Positions 1 through 7,190 of a stretch of DNA of 64,000 nt are shown here, piece after piece (position 1 is the first letter of the stretch; each line of letters opens with the position of its first letter). Origin of the DNA: G016234445 sp964438865 (GTDB taxonomy: Bacteria; Chloroflexota; Dehalococcoidia; Tepidiformales; Tepidiformaceae); the NCBI GenBank assembly GCA_964438865.1, contig CAYTMI010000005.1, positions 62,001-126,000 on the forward strand, read 5' to 3'. The translations under genes and the position numbers were made by a program. The notes beneath the pieces are model-generated. The model made no database searches. It was not told the origin of the DNA and saw only the letters and a list, made by a program, of their open reading frames with translations.

Positions 1-767
1 TCGTGGGGCTGGCTCTCGGAGCGGATGTGGTCGCCCAGCACGACCCCATCGCCCAGTCTGCGAAGGCGCGATTCCTGTCACCGTCACTGGACCACCCGTT
101 TGGGACGGACAACCTGCGCCGTGACGTCTTCGCGCGCACGCTCCACGGCCTCCGAACCTCGCTCGCCGTCAGCTTCATCGCCGTCGGCCTGGGCGCCACG
201 ATCGGCATCTCCCTCGGGTTCGTGTCCGGTTACGCAGGGAAGCTCACGGACGCCGTGCTCATGCGGGTGGTTGATGCCCTTCTGGCGTTCCCGGGCCTCC
301 TGGCGGCCATGGCGATCCTCACCATCCTCGGTCCGAGCCCCCGTAATGTCGCCATCGCCATCATGGTGTTCAACATCCCGGCGTTTGCGCGGCTCTCCCG
401 TGCCCAAATGCTGGTGGAGAAGCACCGGGACTATGTCTACGCAAGTCAAGCCCTTGGCGCCGGGCCCCTCCGCATCATCTTCCGCCACATCTCCCTCAAC
501 GCTATCCCGCCACTGCTGACCCAGGTAGCCCTGGCGATTAACAGCGCGATCCTCATCTCCGCCGCCCTCAGCTTCCTTGGCCTTGGCGAGAAACCGCCGG
601 AGGCATCCCTTGGCAGCCTGCTGAACGATGCCAAGCGATACCTGCGCGATGCCTGGTGGATGGCTGTCTTCCCCGGCGCCGCGCTCGCCTTCTTGCTCCT
701 CTGTCTCAACTTCCTCGCGGATGCCATCAACGAAGCGACAAGCCCCTACGCCCGGCGCAAAGTGTAG
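1..767 (+). CDS. Oligopeptide/dipeptide ABC transporter permease, DppC/OppC type (5' partial)
   Basis: Inner-membrane permease of a peptide- or nickel-type ABC importer. The frame is open at the left edge, and the visible protein begins in the periplasmic loop that normally follows the first membrane helix (the P-x-x-HPFGTDNLRRDVFARTL signature). TM1 and the true start therefore lie outside the window. About five hydrophobic segments follow. The EAA-like coupling loop that contacts the ATPase is visible at about residues 143-166 (YVYASQALGAGPL). It ends at TAG 765-767, 35 bases before the acyl-CoA dehydrogenase start. A matching ATPase gene occurs at 52.4 kb, but the two are too far apart to call one operon. 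The family assignment is firm; the substrate is unknown. Confidence 0.9.
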   Translation, partial: VGLALGADVVAQHDPIAQSAKARFLSPSLDHPFGTDNLRRDVFARTLHGLRTSLAVSFIAVGLGATIGISLGFVSGYAGKLTDAVLMRVVDALLAFPGLLAAMAILTILGPSPRNVAIAIMVFNIPAFARLSRAQMLVEKHRDYVYASQALGAGPLRIIFRHISLNAIPPLLTQVALAINSAILISAALSFLGLGEKPPEASLGSLLNDAKRYLRDAWWMAVFPGAALAFLLLCLNFLADAINEATSPYARRKV

Positions 768-802
768 GCGCAAGAGCGAACCAGAGCGGAAAAGGAGACC
801 CG

Positions 803-1948
803 ATGGAGTTTGCATTCACCCCGCAACAGGAACAGTTGCGGTTGCGAATCCGCGAGTTTATCGCGTCCGTCCCAAACGACCCGGAAGCGACGTCTGACGA
901 CGCCCCCAACCGCCCGATGGAACGGGCTCTCGCCGCCAACGGCTGGCTGACGATGGCGTGGCCAAAGGAGTACGGCGGCAAGGGCGCCTCGCAGATGGAC
1001 CAGCTGATCTTCAAGGAGGAGCTGTTCGAAGCCGGTGGGGGATTCGATTTCCTCGGCGTACAGCTCGCCGGCCCAACGATCATGGTCCACGGCTCTGATG
1101 ACCAGAAGCGGGCCCTTCTTCCCGCGATAGCGCGGGCAGAGGTCCGATGGTGCCAGGGCTTTTCCGAACCCGGCGCGGGAAGCGACCTCGCAAGCCTGCA
1201 AACCCGCGCAGTCCGCGATGGCGACGACTTCGTGGTGAACGGCCAGAAGATCTGGACATCGAACGCCCACCATGCCGACTGGATACTGCTGCTCACGCGT
1301 ACCGATCCGGAGGCGCCCAAGCATCGCGGCATCAGCATGTTTGCCGTCCACATGAAGACGCCCGGGATAACCGTCCGCCCCCTCGTGCAACTCACCGGTG
1401 TCCACGGCTTCAATGAGGTGTTCTTCGAAGACGTGCGTGTACCCGCCAGCAACATGGTGGGAGAACTCAACCGCGGCTGGTACGCGGCGACAACCACCCT
1501 CGACTTCGAACGGTCCGGCATCGAACGGAACCTGGTAGCCCGCAGGGACTGGAACCGCATCTTCAAGGCGCTGCGCTCTGGGGCTTTCGATGCCGGGCTG
1601 ATCGAGCGCCCCACCCAATGGCGTCATCGTATGGCCGACCTCTACATCGAGCTTGAAGCGGGACAGTGGATGGCCCGAAGGGTGGCCTACATGCAGAGCA
1701 AGGGCCTGGTACCCAACTACGAGGCATCAATGTCCAAGACGTTCAACTCTGAACTCGGTCAGCGGGTCGCGGACTTCGGCGTGAACGTCTTCGGGCTCGC
1801 CGGCCAGCTTTGCGGCGGGGCGCAAAGTCCCGCCAACGGCGCCGTCGCTTTCCGCTACCTGGACTCACGCCGTCTGACCATCGGCCAGGGCACGAGCGAA
1901 ATCAACCGCAACATCATCGCCACCCGCGGGCTCGGTCTGCCGCGATGA
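803..1948 (+). CDS. Acyl-CoA dehydrogenase family protein
   Basis: Flavin-dependent acyl-CoA dehydrogenase (381 aa), expected to introduce the alpha-beta double bond in an acyl-CoA. ATG 803 is preceded by a good Shine-Dalgarno (AAAGGAGA at 791-798); the frame is open further upstream, but that part overlaps the permease. Visible are the N-terminal helical domain, the FAD/substrate signature WCQGFSEPGAGSDLAS at about residues 115-130, and the C-terminal GQGTSEINRNII motif. MCAD-type enzymes have the catalytic Glu just before GTS; here the residue is Gln. The base, if there is one, must lie elsewhere, as in isovaleryl-type or heteromeric family members. The stop overlaps the next start as ATGA, so the amidohydrolase is probably translationally coupled. 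The acyl substrate is unknown. Confidence 0.93.
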   Translation: MEFAFTPQQEQLRLRIREFIASVPNDPEATSDDAPNRPMERALAANGWLTMAWPKEYGGKGASQMDQLIFKEELFEAGGGFDFLGVQLAGPTIMVHGSDDQKRALLPAIARAEVRWCQGFSEPGAGSDLASLQTRAVRDGDDFVVNGQKIWTSNAHHADWILLLTRTDPEAPKHRGISMFAVHMKTPGITVRPLVQLTGVHGFNEVFFEDVRVPASNMVGELNRGWYAATTTLDFERSGIERNLVARRDWNRIFKALRSGAFDAGLIERPTQWRHRMADLYIELEAGQWMARRVAYMQSKGLVPNYEASMSKTFNSELGQRVADFGVNVFGLAGQLCGGAQSPANGAVAFRYLDSRRLTIGQGTSEINRNIIATRGLGLPR

Positions 1949-2760
1949 CCGGGCGTATCCGGGCGATCGACTCGCTGGTCAATTCGACGTTCCTTGGCGA
2001 CCAGCAGGGGGCCGGGCTCAGCCACCTCTTTGCCGGGATCGACGCGCGGCCCGTGATATCGACCGCCGCCGGGCTGTTGGCCGCGATGGACGCAGCGGAC
2101 GTTGGCGCGGCGGTGGTGAGCATCATGGAGCCAGGGCATGCGGAGTGGGTCGCACGCGCCCACAGGGAGCACCCCGGCAAGATTCTCCCGGCGATGATCG
2201 TGGACCCTACCAAGGGCATGGAGGAGATCCGGCGCGTGGTTCGCTACCACGAAGAGTACGGCGTTCGCTGCCTCCGCATTCCCCCGTTCCGCTACACTCT
2301 GCCGCCGACGGATCGTGCCTACTGGCCGTTCTACGTGAAGGCGATTGAGCTCGACATTCCCGTGAGCATGAATGCCGGCATGCCCGGCCCCCGCCGGCCG
2401 GGATGGGTACAAAACCCGGTCTACTTCGACGAAGTGGCGTTCCACTTTCCCGAACTTCGGCTCATCATGACCCACTGTGGCCAGCCATGGACCGACGAAG
2501 CGATCTCCGTGATGGCACACTGGGATAACGTTTTCATGTCGACGACCTCGGTCGCCCCGAAGTATTGGCCAGAGGCGCTCCTCCAGTTCATCAACACGCG
2601 AGGCAAGGAGAAGATGTTGTACGGCACCGAATACCCCACAATCCCGTGGGGTCGTTCGCGCACCGAGCTGGATGAACTCGGTGTGCGGTCTGAGGTCGCG
2701 CCGGCCTTCTTCGCCGAAAACGCCCGGCGCATCTTCAAGTGGGACGCCGATGTCAGCTGA
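1945..2760 (+). CDS. Amidohydrolase-2 family TIM-barrel protein (ACMSD-like), atypical metal site
   Basis: Protein of 271 aa in the amidohydrolase-2 (decarboxylase/hydrolase) superfamily. It starts at ATG 1945, overlapping the acyl-CoA dehydrogenase stop by four bases. The late barrel features are recognisable: a histidine in the LIMTHCGQPW strand and a final GTEYPTIPW segment where most members have GSDYP. The N-terminal metal-binding His-x-His is not seen; the equivalent segment reads IDSLVNST, and the terminal Asp is Glu. The metal site is therefore altered or missing, and catalysis cannot be assumed. Coupling to an acyl-CoA dehydrogenase suggests a role in degrading a cyclic or carboxylated substrate, but that is inference. 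The next frame begins inside the last codons of this gene (ATG 2750). Confidence 0.85.
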   Translation: MTGRIRAIDSLVNSTFLGDQQGAGLSHLFAGIDARPVISTAAGLLAAMDAADVGAAVVSIMEPGHAEWVARAHREHPGKILPAMIVDPTKGMEEIRRVVRYHEEYGVRCLRIPPFRYTLPPTDRAYWPFYVKAIELDIPVSMNAGMPGPRRPGWVQNPVYFDEVAFHFPELRLIMTHCGQPWTDEAISVMAHWDNVFMSTTSVAPKYWPEALLQFINTRGKEKMLYGTEYPTIPWGRSRTELDELGVRSEVAPAFFAENARRIFKWDADVS

Positions 2761-2953
2761 CGCCGACATGCCCAGGACAGTCCTTCGCACCGAGGCCGTG
2801 GGCGGCGCCCTCGAACTCATCCTGAACCGGCCGGAACGCAAGAACGCGGTCACCGGCCCGCTGGTCAACGCGCTCCGTGCGGCCCTTCGCGAGACTGCGT
2901 CCGCCGGCGAGGTCCGGGCGACATCACCGCACTCGACAAGGCTGGAGAGGTAG
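2750..2953 (+). pseudogene. Enoyl-CoA hydratase/isomerase, 5' fragment only
   Basis: The frame from ATG 2750 encodes a crotonase-fold N-terminus: after a short leader come TEAVGGALELILNRPERKNAV and then ALRETASAGEVRA, the normal start of an enoyl-CoA hydratase of about 260 aa. Similarity stops at about 2917. The remaining residues (TSPHSTRLER) read out of frame through an unrelated sequence to a stop at 2951-2953. The oxyanion-hole and catalytic segments are absent, so this is a broken gene. It overlaps the 3' end of the amidohydrolase by 11 bases, as expected for the third gene of the operon. See the lamin-tail fragment directly after the junction. Confidence 0.75.
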
Positions 2954-3207
2954 TAACGGTCAACGCGTCCGGGCCGATGACCGGCTGGTACATCATCAGC
3001 GAATCAGGCAACCAGCGGTTCGACTTCCCTACGGGCTACGTGGGCTCCGGCTCGGTGCAGATCCGCTCGGGGGTGGCGCAATTCCCGAACACGCAGACGG
3101 AGCTCTGGTGGAGCGGCGCCAACCTCTGGAACAACTCCTCGGACGACGACGCCTTCCTGTACAACTGCCTCGGGCCGCAGGTGGACTTCTTCGACGCCGG
3201 GCAGTGA
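2917..3207 (+). pseudogene. Lamin-tail-domain (LTD) protein, 3' fragment only
   Basis: Immediately after the enoyl-CoA hydratase fragment, another frame (codons from 2917) reads GDITALDKAGEVVTVNASG and then GWYIISESGNQRFDFPTGY up to NLWNNSSDDDAFLYNCLG, ending at TGA 3205-3207. This is the beta-sandwich pattern of bacterial lamin-tail domains (GWYLxSxxGNQxFxFP, a Ser/Gly turn, NVWNNSGDDAxLxD). In such proteins the domain sits in secreted or surface proteins and is usually C-terminal. No start codon or signal sequence lies upstream; the frame is joined directly to a metabolic gene. This is the tail of a gene whose front was lost by deletion or rearrangement, unless the junction is a mis-assembly. 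Confidence 0.65.
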
Positions 3208-3283
3208 GCCGGCGAAGGGTGACCCAGCCTCTACCGCTCCGCCCATGATGAGTTAGAGCAAACTCGCGCAAACTGACAACACG

Positions 3284-4045
3284 TTAGTACGTGTGCACCA
3301 CACGGCCATGGGGGAGGACGAAGTCGTAGCGGGTGTAGGCCGTGCCGAGAACCTTGCGGACCGGCAGGCGGTGCCAGGGATCGAGCTCCGATGCGGTGTC
3401 GTAGTGCAGCGTGGCGGAACCTGACCACGCCTCATGAGTCTGCGTGTCCATAGTGCGGACCTCGATCAGCTGGGCCAATGCCGGTGGCATTCCCGGTTCG
3501 GCCGACGGGATCACGCGCAGCGAAAGACTTCCACCTCCTTCAGCACCCGCACCCGTGGGAAGCGGGCGTTCAAGCCGCGCAGCGACCGTCACGAGCCTCA
3601 CACCCGCCGGCCGCTCCACAGTGCCGCGCATGTACTCGTCTTCCTGTTCCAGCTCAATGTGGGCCAACTTCTTTGGGTAGCCCCAGATCTCGCGGCCGGC
3701 GACGAGCGGGGGCACGGTGGTGACGGCGATGTGGGCGATGTAGAACCTGGGAGCACCCTGCCACAGGCACTCAACACCGAGAATGGCTTCGTGGTAAGGG
3801 CCGAAGGTCGAGAAGGGATAGTAGACGACCATCAGGCGGGCCGTGACAGGTGGGGCAACCTCGATCCCTTCTGGAAGGATATTGGCCGCGGCGTCGGTGT
3901 CGGTCTCGTAAGCTACGGTGAGCGCGCGCGCGTCACGATAGTAGAAGGGCGGGGACTGGTAGTACGGCGCGTCGACGGGCATGGACGCGCCGAAATCGCC
4001 GGGGGCCAGGCGGCCCGAAATTGTTGCTGACGACACCCGGGTCAT
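3284..4045 (-). CDS. Acetoacetate decarboxylase family protein
   Basis: Protein of 253 aa with the acetoacetate-decarboxylase fold. Known members use a Schiff-base lysine; the expected pair of adjacent lysines is present in GREIWGYPKKLA (Lys125-Lys126). The N-terminal half has the usual PYYQSPPFYYRDARALTVAYE strand and the LPEG turn. Length fits the family (about 245-260 aa). ATG 4045 is preceded on the minus strand by GGAGGGTGCG. Family members also include aldolase/dehydratase-like enzymes, so decarboxylation of acetoacetate itself is not proven. It lies next to fatty-acid/CoA genes on both sides. The 305 bp upstream (4046-4350) shows no convincing gene. Confidence 0.88.
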   Translation of the reverse strand: MTRVSSATISGRLAPGDFGASMPVDAPYYQSPPFYYRDARALTVAYETDTDAAANILPEGIEVAPPVTARLMVVYYPFSTFGPYHEAILGVECLWQGAPRFYIAHIAVTTVPPLVAGREIWGYPKKLAHIELEQEDEYMRGTVERPAGVRLVTVAARLERPLPTGAGAEGGGSLSLRVIPSAEPGMPPALAQLIEVRTMDTQTHEAWSGSATLHYDTASELDPWHRLPVRKVLGTAYTRYDFVLPHGRVVHTY

Positions 4046-4351
4046 CGCACCCTCCTGGCCTCCGTGCTACATCTCGGCGCTGGCCGACACCGAAGCCATC
4101 AACGAGCGACCAGACTCTATTCCTTTCGCGACCGGGTAACAATCGTTCCGAGATGAACCTCGCCTTCCACTGCCACGCCCGATCGCTGTGAGCGACGGCA
4201 GCCAGCATCTCGGCTTCCATGCGCGGAGTCTAGCGGAGCGGACGGGCGCTCAGTCGTTCGCGGCTCGACCAGCACCCCGAGTTCGTCAGGCTCCACACGA
4301 CTCACTCACAGTGAACAGTGAGCGACAGGGCGAGTAGCGAGGTCATGCTCA
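4046..4351. other. Intergenic region without a supported gene
   Basis: About 305 bp between the acetoacetate-decarboxylase-like gene and the DUF35 gene. Open frames here have no recognisable protein character and poor codon use. It contains short AT-richer patches and a GAGCGAC/GTCGCTC-like near-inverted pair around 4310-4330 but no clear terminator. It may hold the promoter of the decarboxylase-like gene. Confidence 0.4.
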
Positions 4352-4870
4352 TTACTCCTGCGGATATCGCCACGGCTGTGCTGGCTGAGTGGCGGACTCG
4401 TCCAGTGTCCAGAGAGGGATGGCGAAACCCTTGCCTACGTCCTTGAACACCACCCTCAGCCGCGAGCCGATCCCCGCCCGGCGGATTGTCTCCGCGCTCG
4501 CCAGCGAACCGTCCGGTTCAGCCAGGTCGCCGGTGAAACGGATGGCCTCGTCAGGGGTCGGCTGGTCCCGCTGAGAATCGAGTTCGACGAGGACCATCAT
4601 GTACGGCAGGTGATCCCGGAACTGCGGCAGAATCGCGTGGTGCACTTCGCCATACGAATGCAGGGTGCCCTTCCCCTCCACCGGCTCCCAGGTCGACTCT
4701 GGCTCGCCGCACCAGGGGCAGGCCGTCGTCGGGGGGTAGCGGAGCAGCCCGCAGACGTCGCATCGCTGCAGGCGCAGTTCGTGTTTACCGCACCATTCGA
4801 AGAACGCCTCGTTCTCGATGTCGATCTCCGCGACCTCAAGGCGGAACCCGAGGTACTCGCCCTGCAGCAT
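4352..4870 (-). CDS. Zn-ribbon/OB-fold DUF35 protein, acyl-CoA-binding partner of thiolase-like protein
   Basis: DUF35 protein (172 aa): an N-terminal rubredoxin-like zinc ribbon with two Cys pairs, CDVCG and CPWCG at about residues 38-58, followed by an OB-fold (WEPVEGKGTLHSYGEVHH, then the FTGD strand). ATG 4870 lies two bases after the stop of the thiolase-like gene (TGAGGATG), so the two are almost certainly cotranslated. In characterised systems DUF35 proteins form tight complexes with thiolase-like partners; the Ltp2-ChsH2 complex is a steroid side-chain aldolase. That makes this a likely structural subunit rather than a free enzyme. An in-frame extension exists upstream, but it overlaps the thiolase-like gene. 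Confidence 0.9.
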   Translation of the reverse strand: MLQGEYLGFRLEVAEIDIENEAFFEWCGKHELRLQRCDVCGLLRYPPTTACPWCGEPESTWEPVEGKGTLHSYGEVHHAILPQFRDHLPYMMVLVELDSQRDQPTPDEAIRFTGDLAEPDGSLASAETIRRAGIGSRLRVVFKDVGKGFAIPLWTLDESATQPAQPWRYPQE

Positions 4871-4872
4871 CC

Positions 4873-6120
4873 TCAGCCCCTCCGCATGACGAGCGCCGAG
4901 CCCGTGTTTGGCGTGGCCCAACCGAGGTTCGCCGAGACGTTCGCATCCCGCACCTGGCGGCAGCCGCCCGGGAAGCGGTAGTCGAAGGTGTGCTGGCGTG
5001 TCCCGCCGGGTCCGACCGCGCAGTAGTCGTCGACATCGCCGCGGAGCTGGCGGACGTTCTCGATGATCATGTTCATGCCGTGGGTGTAGCCCTCGCAGAG
5101 GTGCCCGCCGCTCGTGTTGTTCGGGCGCCGCCCGCCGAGCCCAATCGTGCCATCGCTCACATACGCGCCCCCATCCCCCTCCCGGCAGAAGCCGTAGGCT
5201 TCGAGCTGAAGCAGTGTTGTGAACGTGAAGGCATCGTACGAGCCAGTGAGGTCCACGTCGTCGGGGCCTAGGCCGGCGTTCGGCCAGAGGATCTCCTTTG
5301 CATAGTGTCCAGCGACGCGACTGACGGGGCCCGCCTGGTAGTGCATGTCCCCTCGTGGCTTGGTGCACCGCCCTACGACCGAAAGGATGCGCGCAGGCTT
5401 CTGGCGGTAGTCGTAAGCCCGCTCAACGCTGGTCACGATCAGGGCGGTGGCGTTGTCGGTCTCAACGCAACAATCGAGGAGGTGGAGGGGCTTGACGATC
5501 GTCCGGCTGTTCAAGACGTCCTCGGCCGTTACCGGCTGTTTGTAGTAGGCCTTCGGGTTGTTCCCTGCGTGGCGGCTGTGAAAAACCTTGACCATCGCCA
5601 CCTGCTCTGGGGTGGTCCCGAAGTCGTACATGTGCCGCATGAAACTGAAACTGAAGCTCTGCGCGGGGCTCAGCTGGCCGTAGAGCGGGCCAAAGAGCGC
5701 TCCCCCCGAGAGCGACGGCGCCGCCCGCCCGGTCGCACCCATGCGTACGCCCGAGAAGCCGTTCATCGACCTGAAGATAACCGCTGTCTTCGCCATGCCC
5801 GCCTCGATGATGCCGATGGCGATGCCGATCAGGGCCTCGGAACTCGAGCCGCCGCCCATCACGTCCATGTAGAAGTTCAGACGGATCCCGAGGTCTCCGG
5901 CGACGATAGGCGAGGCGACCGAGTCGTTGGCCTGGTAGCTGAGCATTGCATCGACTTCGCCATTCTTGATGCCAGCGTCACGCATGGCGTTGCGGACGGC
6001 GTGGGTCGCCATCCAGCGGGTCGTGCGCCCGGAGCCGCGCGTATACGCCGTTTCGCCAACGCCAATGATGGCGTACTTGTCTCGCAGGTACTTCGGAGTG
6101 CTCGCGTCTATCTCGGCCAT
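4873..6120 (-). CDS. Thiolase-like (SCP-x/Ltp2-type) protein lacking the catalytic cysteine
   Basis: Thiolase-superfamily protein (415 aa) of the lipid-transfer/SCP-x branch. ATG 6120 has the leader GAGGGAGGCC and aligns better with family starts than an in-frame ATG nine codons upstream. The nucleophile segment, normally containing Cys, reads VMGGGSSSEALIG. The second Cys loop near the C-terminus is also absent (VGPGGTRQHTFDY). The His-loop region survives as GGHLCEGYTHGMNMI. This resembles Ltp2-like aldolases, which keep the thiolase fold and cleave beta-hydroxyacyl-CoAs by retro-aldol chemistry with a DUF35 partner. Here the DUF35 gene follows after two bases. Claisen thiolase activity is unlikely; aldolase activity is inference. 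Confidence 0.87.
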   Translation of the reverse strand: MAEIDASTPKYLRDKYAIIGVGETAYTRGSGRTTRWMATHAVRNAMRDAGIKNGEVDAMLSYQANDSVASPIVAGDLGIRLNFYMDVMGGGSSSEALIGIAIGIIEAGMAKTAVIFRSMNGFSGVRMGATGRAAPSLSGGALFGPLYGQLSPAQSFSFSFMRHMYDFGTTPEQVAMVKVFHSRHAGNNPKAYYKQPVTAEDVLNSRTIVKPLHLLDCCVETDNATALIVTSVERAYDYRQKPARILSVVGRCTKPRGDMHYQAGPVSRVAGHYAKEILWPNAGLGPDDVDLTGSYDAFTFTTLLQLEAYGFCREGDGGAYVSDGTIGLGGRRPNNTSGGHLCEGYTHGMNMIIENVRQLRGDVDDYCAVGPGGTRQHTFDYRFPGGCRQVRDANVSANLGWATPNTGSALVMRRG

Positions 6121-6501
6121 GGCCTCCCTCGCGGGTCGTGGCTGCATCCTACGGGATCACCGCGCTTCGTCGTCACGGGCCGGAGTCTACCGCCACGGCC
6201 CGAGTGAGGGGTAGCAGTCTGAGCCGGCTGGCCACGGCCGAGATCCTGCGATATGCACCATCCGGCCATAGTGCGGGCCTGGCTGCCACGGTGTGCGGTG
6301 GGGTCGGCCCCGAGAGAGCTCGTTCACAGGCTACAGTCCGGTGCGACGGCTTGCCGCCGTAGGCTGCCGAGTCCCCTCTCTCGCCGCGCGGCGTCGACGT
6401 CGCTATGGCCGAATCGGTATAGCCAGGTTACCGGAGGATGCTGCCGGTGAGAGAGAGCAGCCCCGACTCGTCCTCCACACGGTTTCGGCTGGTCGTCGAG
6501 C
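6121..6501. other. Intergenic region without a supported gene
   Basis: About 380 bp between the 5' end of the thiolase-like gene and the 3' end of the TetR gene, both on the minus strand. Several open frames cross it on each strand but none has coding character. It presumably contains the promoter of the thiolase-like/DUF35 operon; no clear -35/-10 pair or terminator was identified. Confidence 0.4.
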
Positions 6502-7104
6502 TCAGCGGCCAGCCAGGCGATTTGCGCCGAGCCCGCGCAGATAGAAGTCCACCGCGAGATCCGCGATCTGGTGGGGCGTGTGTGATTCGAGGAGGAACTC
6601 CAGCGCCCGGGGAGCGAAGAGCCCTTGGAGCATGCCCAGCGCGAATTCGACGTCGAGAGACGCCGGTAGTTCTCCAGAGGCCACGCCCCGGCGGCAGATC
6701 TCGCGGACGCGTTCGCGGACCCTTTCGCGGTCGAAGCCGGTTTCGAACCCGCGGTCGGCGCCGCCGGCAAGCAAGTCGAGAAGGAGATGGCCGTACTGAT
6801 CGGCGACTTCGAACCCGGCGCGGATTACGGCGGAGAGGGCGTCGGACGCTGAGGTCCCGGCGTACGCCTCGGCAACCGCTTCCTCGAATGAACGCGACAT
6901 CTCGCCGACCACAGCCGCGATGAGGTGTTGCCGGGTTGGGAAATTCCGGTAGAGGGTGCCTGCGCCGACGCCGGCGCGCTCGGCGATTTGCATCACCTCC
7001 GCGGCGAGGCCGCGCTCGGCGAGGATACCGCGGGCGGCCTCCATGATGCGCCCGCGGTTGCCGGCGGCATCGGCGCGTCGGCTCGGGTGGACGGCTTTTC
7101 TCAT
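6502..7104 (-). CDS. TetR/AcrR-family transcriptional repressor
   Basis: TetR-type regulator (200 aa). The N-terminal helix-turn-helix is clear (IMEAARGILAERGL, then QIAERAGVGAGTLYRNFPTR at about residues 35-54), followed by a helical ligand-binding domain. ATG 7104 is preferred: the frame is open upstream to 7158, but that would include the shared promoter. It is transcribed away from the MMPL-lipoprotein-MFS export operon. The 86 bp between the two starts contains a perfect 16-bp palindrome overlapping the export promoter. The expected role is drug- or lipid-responsive repression of that operon and perhaps of itself. The ligand is unknown. Confidence 0.9.
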   Translation of the reverse strand: MRKAVHPSRRADAAGNRGRIMEAARGILAERGLAAEVMQIAERAGVGAGTLYRNFPTRQHLIAAVVGEMSRSFEEAVAEAYAGTSASDALSAVIRAGFEVADQYGHLLLDLLAGGADRGFETGFDRERVRERVREICRRGVASGELPASLDVEFALGMLQGLFAPRALEFLLESHTPHQIADLAVDFYLRGLGANRLAGR

Positions 7105-7129
7105 GATTCGCGGCGAATCGTACCATGTA

Positions 7130-7158
7130 TTGACAGGAAACGGAATTCCGTTTAACAC
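7130..7158 (+). promoter_or_regulatory. Promoter of export operon with embedded palindromic operator
   Basis: TTGACA at 7130-7135 and TAACAC at 7153-7158 form a sigma70-like promoter with 17-bp spacing. The spacer is almost filled by the perfect palindrome AAACGGAATTCCGTTT (7138-7153), which ends in the first base of the -10 box. A flanking GACAG/CTGTC pair (7132-7136, 7158-7162) is slightly off-centre. Position and symmetry are what is expected of the operator for the divergent TetR protein. Confidence 0.8.
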
Positions 7159-7190
7159 TGTCTTCCCTTCTCTAGGGATGAGGCCAGTCC

